NCBI RefSeq assembly: GCF_014898175.1
Contig: NZ_CP062948.1
Location: forward strand, 1,674,001 to 1,738,000
DNA: 64,000 bases
Source of the DNA: Bifidobacterium lemurum
GTDB taxonomy: Bacteria; Actinomycetota; Actinomycetes; Actinomycetales; Bifidobacteriaceae
Direction: 5' to 3'
The notes under the pieces were generated by a model, which had not been told where the DNA came from, ran no database searches, and saw nothing but the letters and a program-made list of their open reading frames with translations. Below, in pieces: positions 18,718-27,137 of the stretch. A program made the translations under genes and the position numbers. Positions within the stretch are counted from its first letter, which is position 1. Each line of letters starts with the position of its first letter.

Positions 18718-18796
18718 CTATTTCGGCTAGTCTTGCAATTTGGTGTGTCTTCGGATGCGCCGTAGTAATCATCCAAAGGACAGGAACTGCAGACAC

Positions 18797-19015
18797 ATGG
18801 CAAAAGACGGTGTGATTGAAGTCGAAGGACAGGTGGTGGAAGCGCTGCCGAACGCGATGTTCCGCGTTGAACTCGAGAACAAGCACATCGTGCTCGCCAC
18901 GATCTCCGGCAAAATGCGCAAGAACTATATCCGCATCCTGCCGCAGGATCGTGTCGTGCTTGAGATGAGCCCGTACGACCTGAACCGCGGACGTATTACG
19001 TACCGCTACAAGTAA
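18797..19015 (+). CDS. infA: translation initiation factor IF-1
   Basis: 72 aa, exactly the usual length ([26 protein letters not shown]). It is a single OB-fold protein that binds the 30S A site and assists IF-2 and IF-3. The start ATG 18797 is the conserved one, although the frame is open further upstream. An AAAGGACAGGA ribosome-binding region precedes it. First gene of the infA-rpmJ-rpsM-rpsK-rpoA-rplQ set. Confidence 0.98.
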   Translation: MAKDGVIEVEGQVVEALPNAMFRVELENKHIVLATISGKMRKNYIRILPQDRVVLEMSPYDLNRGRITYRYK

Positions 19016-19036
19016 AGGTACAAGTAAAGGAAAACC

Positions 19037-19150
19037 ATGAAGGTCAGCCCTAGTGTGAAGAGGATCTGCGAGAACTGCCGCGTGATCCGTCGTCACGGCC
19101 GCGTCATGGTGATCTGCATCAACCCGCGCCACAAGCAGCGTCAGGGCTGA
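19037..19150 (+). CDS. rpmJ: 50S ribosomal protein L36
   Basis: 37 aa, [19 protein letters not shown] then [18 protein letters not shown]. The zinc ligands Cys11, Cys14, Cys27 and His32 are all present, so this is the zinc-type L36. It is small and easily missed. It lies 21 bp after infA with TAAAGGA upstream, and before rpsM, as expected. Confidence 0.96.
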   Translation: MKVSPSVKRICENCRVIRRHGRVMVICINPRHKQRQG

Positions 19151-19283
19151 GAGCAGATTCCAGCGGCATAAGAGAATAAGGCACTGAATCACAGTCCTTC
19201 GGGACTGAACCCCGGGTACGCAGGCCCGGGCCGGGAATCCGGACGATTTGGTGCAAGACCTGCGGAGCACAGAAGGAATCGCA

Positions 19284-19661
19284 ATGGCACGTCTTGCCGG
19301 AGTCGACATCCCCAATGAGAAGCGCATCGAGATCGCCCTCACCTACATTTTCGGTGTGGGTCGCACTCGTGCCAAGGAAACGCTTGCCGCGACCGGTATC
19401 AATCCGGATATCCGCGTCAAGGATCTTACCGATGAGCAGCTGATCACGCTGCGTGACTACCTCGAGGCCAACTACAAGATCGAGGGCGATCTGCGTCGTG
19501 AGATCGACGCGGACATCCGTCGTAAGATTCAGATCAACTGCTACCAAGGCCAGCGTCACCGTAAGGGACTTCCCGTGCGCGGTCAGCGCACCAAGACCAA
19601 CGCCCGCACCCGCAAGGGCCCGAAGCGCACGGTCGCCGGAAAGAAGAAGGCCACCAAGTAG
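19284..19661 (+). CDS. rpsM: 30S ribosomal protein S13
   Basis: 125 aa from ATG 19284 ([26 protein letters not shown]), with an AGAAGGA ribosome-binding site. The helix-two-turn-helix and the C-terminal tail [16 protein letters not shown] that contacts tRNAs are intact. S13 bridges the 30S head to the 50S. The 133-bp gap before it holds small GC hairpins (for example AGTCC/GGACT at about 19194) of unknown role. Confidence 0.97.
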   Translation: MARLAGVDIPNEKRIEIALTYIFGVGRTRAKETLAATGINPDIRVKDLTDEQLITLRDYLEANYKIEGDLRREIDADIRRKIQINCYQGQRHRKGLPVRGQRTKTNARTRKGPKRTVAGKKKATK

Positions 19662-19747
19662 TCGGTGGCACGCTCCAGGCCACGGGATGAGCTCATTCCA
19701 TCGTCTGGACATCATCAAATAAGTTCGTTACTAGGAAACGAGGGTCA

Positions 19748-20146
19748 ATGGCAGCTCCCAAGCAGGCCGCGCGCAAGCCTCGTCGCCGGGACCGCAAGTC
19801 GGTGCCGGTCGGGCAGGCGCATATCAAGTCCACTTTCAACAACACGATCATCTCGATCACCGATCCGTCCGGCGCCGTGGTGTCCTGGGCGTCCGGTGGC
19901 GATGTCGGATTCAAGGGCTCCCGTAAGTCCACGCCGTTCGCCGCTGGTCTGGCCGCCGAGTCCGCCGCCCGCAAGGCGATGGAGCACGGCGTCAAGAAGG
20001 TCGACGTGTTCGTCAAGGGCCCGGGTTCCGGCCGTGAAACCGCCATCCGCTCCCTGCAGTCCGCGGGTCTCGAGGTCGGTTCCATCACCGATGTGACCCC
20101 GCAAGCACACAACGGCGTTCGTCCTCCGAAGCGCCGCCGCGTCTGA
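19748..20146 (+). CDS. rpsK: 30S ribosomal protein S11
   Basis: 132 aa, with an Arg/Lys-rich N-terminus and the signature [18 protein letters not shown] at the end. S11 forms part of the platform where mRNA leaves and meets the Shine-Dalgarno helix. It lies between rpsM (86 bp) and rpoA (77 bp). rpsD is not here, unlike in the E. coli alpha operon. Confidence 0.98.
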   Translation: MAAPKQAARKPRRRDRKSVPVGQAHIKSTFNNTIISITDPSGAVVSWASGGDVGFKGSRKSTPFAAGLAAESAARKAMEHGVKKVDVFVKGPGSGRETAIRSLQSAGLEVGSITDVTPQAHNGVRPPKRRRV

Positions 20147-20223
20147 GCACTCAGAATATCAATCCATCCAACCCGCTTTGACCGGTGAGTGCACCGCCGA
20201 CCAAAAGCTGAAAGGATACCATA

Positions 20224-21219
20224 GTGCTTATTGCACAGCGTCCGACACTGACCGAGGAGTCCCTGAACCCGCAGCGTTCGCGTTTCATCATCGAGCCGCT
20301 CGAGCCTGGCTTCGGCTACACGCTCGGCAACTCGCTTCGTCGTACGCTCCTGAGCTCCATTCCGGGTGCCGCGGTGACCTCTGTGCGCGTTTCCGGCGCA
20401 CTGCACGAGTTCACCACGCTGCCTGGCGTGCAGGAGGATGTGACCGAGATTCTGCTCAACATCAAGGGCATCGTGCTCACCAGCGAATACGATGAGCCGG
20501 TGGTCATGTATCTGCGCAAGAGCGGCAAGGGCGAGGCCACCGCGGGGGACATCACCCCTCCGGCCGGCGTGACCATCGCCAACCCCGATCTGCACATCGC
20601 CACCCTCGCCGAGGACGGCGAACTCGAGATCGAGTTCACCGTCGAGCGCGGCCGCGGCTATGTGCCGGCTCAGATGAACAAGCAGGACAGCGATGAGATC
20701 GGCCGCATCCCGGTCGATTCCATCTACTCCCCGGTGCTCAAGGTGAGCTACAAGGTCGAGGCCACCCGTGTGGAACAGCGCACGGACTTCGACAAGCTCA
20801 TTCTGGACGTGGAGACCAAGCCCGCCATCTCCCCGCGTGACGCGGTGGCTTCCGCCGGCTCGACCCTGGTGGAGCTCTTCGGCCTGTGCCGCGAGCTCAA
20901 CATCCAGGCCGAGGGCGTCGAGGTCGGTCCGGCTCCCGTGGCCGAAGAGACCAACCCCGAGATGGCCGTGCCGATCGAGGACCTCAACCTCACCCAGCGC
21001 AGCTACAACTGCCTCAAGCGTGAGGGCATCCACACCATCGGCGAGCTCGTCTCCCACACCGAGCAGGACCTGCTCGACATCCGCAATTTCGGTATGAAGT
21101 CCATCGATGAGGTCAAGGACAAGCTGCAGACCCTGGGTCTGGCGCTGAAGACCTCGCCGATTGCCTTCGACACCACCAACCTCGAAGGCGGCACCTTCTT
21201 CTCCCCGGAAGACGAGTGA
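20224..21219 (+). CDS. rpoA: RNA polymerase alpha subunit
   Basis: 331 aa. The N-terminal dimerisation domain begins [29 protein letters not shown] (the alpha signature), and the C-terminal domain (about residues 250-310) carries the helix-hairpin-helix that binds UP elements and activators ([16 protein letters not shown]). The start is GTG 20224 after AAAGGA. It ends with an acidic FSPEDE tail. Confidence 0.98.
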   Translation: MLIAQRPTLTEESLNPQRSRFIIEPLEPGFGYTLGNSLRRTLLSSIPGAAVTSVRVSGALHEFTTLPGVQEDVTEILLNIKGIVLTSEYDEPVVMYLRKSGKGEATAGDITPPAGVTIANPDLHIATLAEDGELEIEFTVERGRGYVPAQMNKQDSDEIGRIPVDSIYSPVLKVSYKVEATRVEQRTDFDKLILDVETKPAISPRDAVASAGSTLVELFGLCRELNIQAEGVEVGPAPVAEETNPEMAVPIEDLNLTQRSYNCLKREGIHTIGELVSHTEQDLLDIRNFGMKSIDEVKDKLQTLGLALKTSPIAFDTTNLEGGTFFSPEDE

Positions 21220-21314
21220 GAACAGCCGCTTTTGCATAACCGTTCGGAAGACGGGTCGCGGACGTTCGGGCATATGCCCACCTGCGACCCGGCCGGACAA
21301 TAAGGAGAAAACCC

Positions 21315-21869
21315 ATGCCTACACCGAAGAAGGGCCCGCGCCTGGCGTCCAGCCCCGCGCATGAGCGCCTCATGCTGGCGAACATGGCCACCAGCCTGTT
21401 CCAGAACGGCCGCATCGTCACCACGCTGCCGAAGGCCAAGCGCCTCCGTCCGCTGGCCGAGCGCCTGATCACCTTCGCCAAGCGCGGTGATCTGCACTCC
21501 CGCCGTCGTGTGATGCGCGTCATCCGCAACAAGTCCGTGGTGCACATCCTGTTCACCCAGATCGCCGAGCAGATGGAGCAGCGCGAAGGCGGCTACACCC
21601 GCATCGTGAAGATCGCCCCGCGCGTCGGCGACAACGCCCCCGCCGCGATCATCGAGCTCGTCACCGAGCCGGTGAGCGCGAAGAAGGCCGTGGTCAAGGA
21701 AGCCGAAGCCGCCGTCAAGGTCGCCGAGGAAGCCCCGGTCGAGGTCGAGGAGACCAAGGTCGAAGCCGAAGCCACCGAGGTTGCTGAGGCTGTTGAGACC
21801 GAGGCCGTTGAGGCCGCCGAGGTGGAGAACACCGAGGCCGCCGCTGATGAGGCCGAGAAGGCCGAGTGA
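21315..21869 (+). CDS. rplQ: 50S ribosomal protein L17 with long acidic tail
   Basis: 184 aa against about 120 for most bacteria. Residues 1-117 are a normal L17 ([20 protein letters not shown]...ANMATSLF). The rest is a Glu/Ala/Val-rich acidic tail built of repeats such as [17 protein letters not shown]. Tails of this kind occur in other actinobacteria; the role is unknown. It is the last gene of the ribosomal cluster, with a terminator behind it. Confidence 0.97.
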   Translation: MPTPKKGPRLASSPAHERLMLANMATSLFQNGRIVTTLPKAKRLRPLAERLITFAKRGDLHSRRRVMRVIRNKSVVHILFTQIAEQMEQREGGYTRIVKIAPRVGDNAPAAIIELVTEPVSAKKAVVKEAEAAVKVAEEAPVEVEETKVEAEATEVAEAVETEAVEAAEVENTEAAADEAEKAE

Positions 21870-21891
21870 GCTAGCTTCACAACGCATTGAC

Positions 21892-21928
21892 AAGGGTCGG
21901 AAATCCGTAAAGGGTTTCCGGCCCTTTT
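21892..21928 (+). terminator. rplQ: terminator of the ribosomal-protein cluster
   Basis: AAGGGTCGGAAATCC (21892-21906) pairs imperfectly with GGTTTCCGGCCCTT (21913-21926) and continues into TT. It lies 23 bp after rplQ and separates it from truA. Confidence 0.85.
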
Positions 21929-21989
21929 CGCATCGTATCGCGTGCCTCGCACCGTGTTCGGTGTCGGGCGTCGGCGGCGTGGCCGTAGT

Positions 21990-22901
21990 ATGGAAGCCAT
22001 GACACGACTTCGCATTGACTTGGCGTACGACGGCGGCGGATTCTACGGTTGGGCGACGCAGCCGGCATTGCGCACCGTGCAGGGCACCATCGAGTCGGCG
22101 TTGCACACCGTGCTGCGCGTCCCGCAAGACGATCCCGACCAACGGCTGCGTCTGACCGTGGCGGGCCGGACCGACACCGGCGTGCACGCCAGCCATCAGG
22201 TGTGCCATATCGATCTCGACGAGGCGCTGCTGGAGCGCGCGGTCGGGCATATGAACGTCTCCGGCGTCGAGGCGTTGCATCGCAGGCTCTCCCGCATGCT
22301 GCCCGACGACATCACCCTCCACCGCGTCGGCCGCGCTCCCAACGGCTTCGACGCGCGCTTCTCCGCGCTGGAACGCACCTACGTCTATCGCATCGCCGAC
22401 CGGGGGAGCGAAGTCGACCCCAGACTGCGCGGTTTCGTGCTGCGGATCGACGACCGGCTCGATCTGGACGCCATGAACGAGGCCGCGGCGATGACCATCG
22501 GCCTGCATGATTTCGGATCCTTCGCCACACCGAATCCGGGCGGCACCACCATTCGCGAGGTGAAATACGCGCGATGGGAGCGCGTGCCCGTCCGTCCTCT
22601 GATCGACAAGACCGGTCTGGCCTACGAAACCCCCGCCGTGGAGTCCGGCCTGGCGTGCCTCACCATCGTGGCCGACGCCTTCGCGCGCAATATGGTGCGC
22701 TCCCTGGTCAACGGATGCGTGCAAGTGGGCCTCGGCAAACGCGACCTCGATTGGTTCGCCGGCAAAATGGCCGTGCCCCTGCGCGAGGGATCCACCGGCC
22801 CCATCGCCCCCCAGGGCCTGACGCTGGAACATATCGCCTATCCGGCCGACGACCAGCTCGCCGCCCGCGCCGAAGCCATCCGTGCCGTGCGCACGCTGTA
22901 G
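21990..22901 (+). CDS. truA: tRNA pseudouridine(38-40) synthase
   Basis: 303 aa from ATG 21990; ATG 21999 (MTRLRIDLAYDGGGFYGWA) is an equally good start. The catalytic Asp is in AGRTDTGVHA (about residue 63). The enzyme isomerises uridines 38-40 in the anticodon arm of tRNAs. Pairing with rplQ is common in actinobacteria. It is separated from rplQ by a terminator, so it has its own promoter. Confidence 0.96.
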   Translation: MEAMTRLRIDLAYDGGGFYGWATQPALRTVQGTIESALHTVLRVPQDDPDQRLRLTVAGRTDTGVHASHQVCHIDLDEALLERAVGHMNVSGVEALHRRLSRMLPDDITLHRVGRAPNGFDARFSALERTYVYRIADRGSEVDPRLRGFVLRIDDRLDLDAMNEAAAMTIGLHDFGSFATPNPGGTTIREVKYARWERVPVRPLIDKTGLAYETPAVESGLACLTIVADAFARNMVRSLVNGCVQVGLGKRDLDWFAGKMAVPLREGSTGPIAPQGLTLEHIAYPADDQLAARAEAIRAVRTL

Positions 22902-23175
22902 CGGGTCCTGGACTCCCGCCCGTTTCGCTTGGGTCGGGACGCGTGCCGTCCGCGCGTCGCGGCGAATGCGGCGGGTGGAAGATGCGGCATGGAGGAACGC
23001 CTCGGCGAAGCGTATGCGCCCGCTTCGTCCACCCGACTTATTATCGCGCCCGTAACATAATCGCACGCTGGCGGAAACCGCACCGTTCTAGGCTGATCGG
23101 CATGCCCGGCATCATACGTTCCAAACGGGGCGACGCCGGGCCGACCCACAGGCATCCACCCAGGGAGCGGAGACG

Positions 23176-25362
23176 ATGATTGAACGTGCGGCGCGTACAC
23201 TCGCGAACGAGCTGATCAACCGACGCGAGGACATCAACCGGGAGCTCAGCCGCAACGGCGTGCGCTTCGGCGTGACCAGCGGCGGCGAATATCACGACCG
23301 GCTGTTCCCCTACGATCCGATTCCGCGGATCATCGAATCCGACGAATACGACCGGCTGGAGGCGGGCCTGAAGCAGCGCGTCAACGCGTTGAACGCCTAC
23401 CTTGCCGACATCTACTCCGACAAGCGCATCATCCATGACGGCGTGATACCTGAGGAATTCGTCTACACCTCCGCCGGCTATTTTCCGCAGGTCAACGGCG
23501 TGACGCCGCCGGGCGGGGTGTTCGCGCACATCGCGGGCGAGGATCTGGTGCAGGGCGAGGACGGCCGCTGGTGGGTGCTGGAGGACAATCTGCGCATTCC
23601 CTCCGGCGCCAGTTATCCGCTGTTCGCGCGCGATATCGAACGGCGCATCAACCCCAAACTGTTCCGCGAGGTGCGCGTGCGCGACAACCGCGACTATCCG
23701 CGGCTGCTGCGCAAGGCCATGGATTTCGTCTCCACCGAGGGCATCGCCGTGGTGCTCACGCCCGGACGATACAACTCCGCGTTCTTCGAACACGCCTATC
23801 TGGCGGAGAAAACCGGCGCGACGCTCGCCTTCCCCGAAGACCTCGAGGTGATGAACAACCAGCTGTTCTTCCTCGACTACGCGGGCAACAGGCATCGCGT
23901 GGGCGTGGTCTACCGCAGGCTCTCCGACGAATACCTCGACCCCTTCGCCTTCAATCCCGATTCCGTGATCGGCGTGCCGGGGCTGCTTTCCGCCTACCGC
24001 GCCGGCAATGTGGCGATCGTCAACGCGCCGGGCAACGGCGCGGCCGACGACAAGGCGATCTACTATTTCGTGCCGCGGATGATCCGGTACTACCTCGGCG
24101 AGGAGCCGTTGCTGAACAACGCCCCCACCTACATGCCGATGTTCGAGGACGACCGCGCCGTCGTGCTCGACAGGCTCGGCGAGCTCGTGATCAAGGACGT
24201 GGCCGAGGCGGGCGGCTACGGCGTGGTGTTCGGACGCGACCTCGACCGCGCGGCCCGCGCCGAGCTGGCCGAACGCATCGCCGCCGAGCCGCGCCGCTTC
24301 ATCGCCCAGGAGGTGATCCAGTTCAAGGACCTCGACGTGGTCGATCCGCTCACCGGCAGGGAAACCCCGCGCAAGGCCGACCTGCGCGCGTTCGTCGTCA
24401 CCGGGCAGAACACGCACGTATGGTATTCGGGACTCACCCGCTACTCCTCGGTGCCGGGGCAGATGATCGTCAATTCATCGCAGGGAGGCGGATTCAAAGA
24501 CACGTGGGTGCTCGCGCCCGACGATCCCAACCACAAGCCCATCCGACGCGACGAGCATATCGAATCGGTGAACCTGATGCCGCATTCTCGCTCGCACGCG
24601 CTGGCCTTGGTCACCGCCTCGAAGGCCGACAACCTGTTCTGGCTGGGGCGGTACACCGAACGCGCGTTCACCACGTTGGTCCAGTTCCTGCCCTTCTATG
24701 ACCGCGTGATGGACACGGACGTGGACGCGTTCCGTCCCTTCGCCCGGGCGCTCGACCTGCCGCAGGATTTCGAGGATTTCGACGCGTTCATCCGCAGCTT
24801 CCTGTACGACGGCGACCAGCCCGATTCGGTGCGCAGCGCCATCGTCGCCGCGTTCAACAACGCGGTGATCCTGCGGCCGGAACTCAGTTCGCGCCTGCTG
24901 CAATACATCGAACTGGCGGTGACGAACATCACCGACGCTGCCAGCCGCTTCGCCAACGCGGAGGACATCTACAAGCAGCGCGACATCGCCGACAACATAC
25001 TCGCCTTCTGGGGAGGCGTCGAGAACTCGACGGTCGATCCCAGCCTCAAGGCCTTCATCTTCATCGGCAAATACGTCGAACGCATCGACCTGTACACGCG
25101 GCTGAACCTACCGGCCAGTGAGATGGCGGCGCCGATGGGCAAACTCGAGACCTACTCGCGCACGTTGGACGGCATGCCGCTGCCGCAATGCTTCGCGGAC
25201 GGCGTGCGCTGGCTGCTCGCCCAGCTTCCCGAACGCGGATACCCCGAACTGGTGGAGCGGCTGCGGATGTTCCTCGACGACTTCGGCGGGCGGTCCATCG
25301 CTTCCGAAGCCAAGGATATGGGACAGCTCAACGCCATGAACATGGACGCGGAACGGCCCTGA
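23176..25362 (+). CDS. circularly permuted ATP-grasp / alpha-E fusion protein
   Basis: 728 aa. Residues ~1-460 are a circularly permuted type-2 ATP-grasp domain (formerly DUF404/407): GGEYHDRLFPYDPIPRI, WWVLEDNLRIPSGASY and the hallmark NSSQGGGFKDTWVL near residue 435-448. Residues ~480-728 are the all-helical alpha-E domain (formerly DUF403), marked by NLFWLGRYTERAF. In most bacteria these are separate neighbouring genes; here they form one chain. Comparative genomics has proposed an amide- or peptide-bond-forming role, but no substrate is established. A transglutaminase-like gene follows 249 bp downstream on the same strand, the recurrent partner. The start ATG 23176 follows GGGAGCGGAG. Confidence 0.93.
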   Translation: MIERAARTLANELINRREDINRELSRNGVRFGVTSGGEYHDRLFPYDPIPRIIESDEYDRLEAGLKQRVNALNAYLADIYSDKRIIHDGVIPEEFVYTSAGYFPQVNGVTPPGGVFAHIAGEDLVQGEDGRWWVLEDNLRIPSGASYPLFARDIERRINPKLFREVRVRDNRDYPRLLRKAMDFVSTEGIAVVLTPGRYNSAFFEHAYLAEKTGATLAFPEDLEVMNNQLFFLDYAGNRHRVGVVYRRLSDEYLDPFAFNPDSVIGVPGLLSAYRAGNVAIVNAPGNGAADDKAIYYFVPRMIRYYLGEEPLLNNAPTYMPMFEDDRAVVLDRLGELVIKDVAEAGGYGVVFGRDLDRAARAELAERIAAEPRRFIAQEVIQFKDLDVVDPLTGRETPRKADLRAFVVTGQNTHVWYSGLTRYSSVPGQMIVNSSQGGGFKDTWVLAPDDPNHKPIRRDEHIESVNLMPHSRSHALALVTASKADNLFWLGRYTERAFTTLVQFLPFYDRVMDTDVDAFRPFARALDLPQDFEDFDAFIRSFLYDGDQPDSVRSAIVAAFNNAVILRPELSSRLLQYIELAVTNITDAASRFANAEDIYKQRDIADNILAFWGGVENSTVDPSLKAFIFIGKYVERIDLYTRLNLPASEMAAPMGKLETYSRTLDGMPLPQCFADGVRWLLAQLPERGYPELVERLRMFLDDFGGRSIASEAKDMGQLNAMNMDAERP

Positions 25363-25460
25363 GCGGGCTGGACAGGTCCGGTCGAGCCGGTCCGGCCGCG
25401 AGTCCGCGGGGTTTGGACTGGCTCGACCGGGACCGGGCCTGCCCGGCCGCTTCCGGATCC

Positions 25461-25496
25461 GGTTTGGCCGGTTTGGTCGGTTTGGCCGGTTTGGGA
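25461..25496 (+). repeat. four 9-bp tandem repeats
   Basis: GGTTTGGCC, GGTTTGGTC, GGTTTGGCC and GGTTTGGGA follow one another. They lie within a GC/GT-rich, low-complexity 249-bp spacer between the ATP-grasp/alpha-E gene and the transglutaminase gene. The repeats are in phase with no gene. Confidence 0.85.
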
Positions 25497-25611
25497 CGGG
25501 CCCGGCGCGGCGAAACGGGTGAGATCGGTAAGACGTCCCCGTCCTGTGGGCCGGCGGAGCTGGTAAGGTGGACGGGACGTTTCGCGCATCCTTTGAGGAG
25601 TTCGATATTCC

Positions 25612-26412
25612 ATGAAGAAACTGGTGTTTGACTATGAGATGAGGCTCAGCTTCAGCTCGCCGGTCACCGACCACCGTTTCCAGCTGCGTTGCGTTCCCGC
25701 GACGGGTCCGCGCCAGCAGATTGTGGACGTGCAGATCGCGATGGAGCCCGACGTGGAGTTGGAGACCACCGTCGATTCGTTCGGTTCGGTGGTCAACACG
25801 GGGTATATTCCGCAGGCGCACACGGTGTTCAACTACCGGGTGACGGGCATCGCCTTCGTGGACAACGCCCATATCAAGCCGGAGATCGACAAGCCGCTGT
25901 ACCGTTTCGATTCCGCGCTGACCATCCCCGGCCCCGCCGTCACGGCACTGATCGAGGTGTGCCGCGCGCGGGTGGAGGCGCTGCCGTCCGACGCGACGCC
26001 GATCGAACGCGCCCGCGAGGTGATGGACGAGGTGTACCGCGCCTTCGTCTACACGCCCGGCGCCACCACCATCCGCACCACGGCCGAAGAGGCGTTCACG
26101 CAGCGCAAAGGCGTCTGCCAGGACTACGCCCACGTCATGCTCGCCGTCTGCCGTCATCTGGGACTGGGGGCGCGCTATATCGCCGGACTGCTCGGCGGCG
26201 AGGGCGCCACCCACGCATGGGTCGAGGTCTACCACGACCGGCGTTGGATCGGACTCGACCCCACGCACAACCGCATGGTCGACGACAACTACATCACCAT
26301 CGCCCATGGGCGAGACTACCGCGACTGCATGCTCGACATCGGCATATTCTCCGGCGACGACGTGCGCCAGACCCAATGGGTGAACGCCTCCGTGCACGAA
26401 CAGGAGCTGTGA
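25612..26412 (+). CDS. transglutaminase-like cysteine protease/transferase family protein
   Basis: 266 aa. The N-terminal ~85 residues form the bacterial-transglutaminase beta domain (Bact_transglu_N type). The core follows with the Cys-His-Asp triad: Cys in KGVCQDYAHVML, His in GATHAWVEVY and Asp in WIGLDPTHN. There is no signal peptide, so it is cytoplasmic. Proteins of this type repeatedly occur beside ATP-grasp/alpha-E proteins. They could cut or transfer an isopeptide bond made by the ligase, but this is inference. The start ATG 25612 has GAGGAG upstream. Confidence 0.92.
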   Translation: MKKLVFDYEMRLSFSSPVTDHRFQLRCVPATGPRQQIVDVQIAMEPDVELETTVDSFGSVVNTGYIPQAHTVFNYRVTGIAFVDNAHIKPEIDKPLYRFDSALTIPGPAVTALIEVCRARVEALPSDATPIERAREVMDEVYRAFVYTPGATTIRTTAEEAFTQRKGVCQDYAHVMLAVCRHLGLGARYIAGLLGGEGATHAWVEVYHDRRWIGLDPTHNRMVDDNYITIAHGRDYRDCMLDIGIFSGDDVRQTQWVNASVHEQEL

Positions 26413-26442
26413 TCGCGCGGGCGGCCCGGCGCGGCACGCCGG

Positions 26443-26470
26443 TTGCACGGGCGAAAAAATGTGGCATAAT
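26443..26470 (+). promoter_or_regulatory. promoter of tRNA-Ser(CGA)
   Basis: -35 TTGCAC (26443-26448), a 16-bp spacer, then -10 CATAAT (26465-26470). The predicted start is about 20 bp before the mature tRNA 5' end. Confidence 0.7.
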
Positions 26471-26496
26471 GGACAAGTTGCTTTTCGAAGCAGCAT

Positions 26497-26585
26497 GGAT
26501 GAGTGTCCGAGCGGTCTAAGGAGCACGCCTCGAAAGCGTGTGAGGGCGAACCCCTCCGCGAGTTCGAATCTCGCCTCATCCGCCA
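26497..26585 (+). tRNA. tRNA-Ser (anticodon CGA)
   Basis: Class II tRNA with a 7-bp acceptor stem GGATGAG/CTCATCC, an anticodon stem CACGC/GCGTG enclosing CTCGAAA, a long variable arm, the T-loop GTTCGAATC and an encoded CCA end (26583-26585). It reads UCG codons. A promoter lies upstream and a terminator immediately downstream, so it is a single-gene unit. Confidence 0.97.
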
Positions 26586-26587
26586 CC

Positions 26588-26620
26588 AAGGGTTTTGGGT
26601 TCCGCCCAAAACCCTTTTTC
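26588..26620 (+). terminator. tRNA-Ser(CGA) terminator
   Basis: AAGGGTTTTGGG and the complementary GCCCAAAACCCTT around a TTCC loop, ending in TTTTT. It begins 3 bp after the tRNA CCA. Confidence 0.92.
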
Positions 26621-26806
26621 ATGCCGAATTCCGGTGCTTTTACGTTTTGCCCATTTCGACGCACGGTATGCATCACGCCTACGGAACGGTCCCGTCATAC
26701 GGGTCACACGGCGGTCTTGATGTTGCTATCGCTGATACTCGATGCCGTCACATGCGGCATCCTCGTTGATATGACGGGCCGTTTACCGGCGTGAGCCGAT
26801 AAGCAA

Positions 26807-26837
26807 AAGGCCCGGCACTAGCAATACCGGGCCTTCT
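26807..26837. terminator. hairpin AAGGCCCGG/CCGGGCCTT in a gene-free stretch
   Basis: AAGGCCCGG (26807-26815) pairs with CCGGGCCTT (26827-26835) and runs into TCT. It is terminator-like in both directions, but no recognised gene lies directly upstream. I see nothing in 26621-26806. The hairpin and the repeats after it divide the 500-bp gap between tRNA-Ser and the lipoprotein gene. Confidence 0.55.
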
Positions 26838-26912
26838 GTGTGATTGTCGGCTTACGTCGGCTTATCACTAAGGTTGCGATATGAAGCATATCACGATGCA
26901 CGGAAGCCTGAC

Positions 26913-27137
26913 CGTGGACGAATCGCTACATACCGTCGAGTCATCCACACTGAGCGCACTAAGCGTGGATGATTGGTCACTATCTGCCAACTCAACCACG
27001 TTGGCGTGGCCATCATCGTGGATGAATCGTCAATATGTGTCAGTTCATCCACGCTGACGAAGATGGCACCGTGGATGACTGGTTATTATCCGTCAATCCG
27101 CCCACGCCGACGGAGACATCGCCGTGGATTATTCGAA
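26913..27137. repeat. degenerate ~53-bp tandem repeat with internal dyads
   Basis: Four units begin CGTGGACGA or CGTGGATGA at 26913, 26964, 27017 and 27070, spaced 51, 53 and 53 bp. A partial fifth begins at 27123 (CGTGGATT) and runs into the 3' end of the lipoprotein gene. About 30 bp into each unit is a near-complement such as TCATCCAC(G), so each unit can fold into a CGTGGATGAA/TTCATCCACG-type hairpin. The rest of each unit is diverged. There is no open protein frame and no cas gene nearby. Confidence 0.8.

Noticed and set aside
26913-27137. CRISPR array
   Set aside because: Period is about 53 bp with no distinction between constant repeat and unique spacer, units are degenerate, and no cas genes are in the window.
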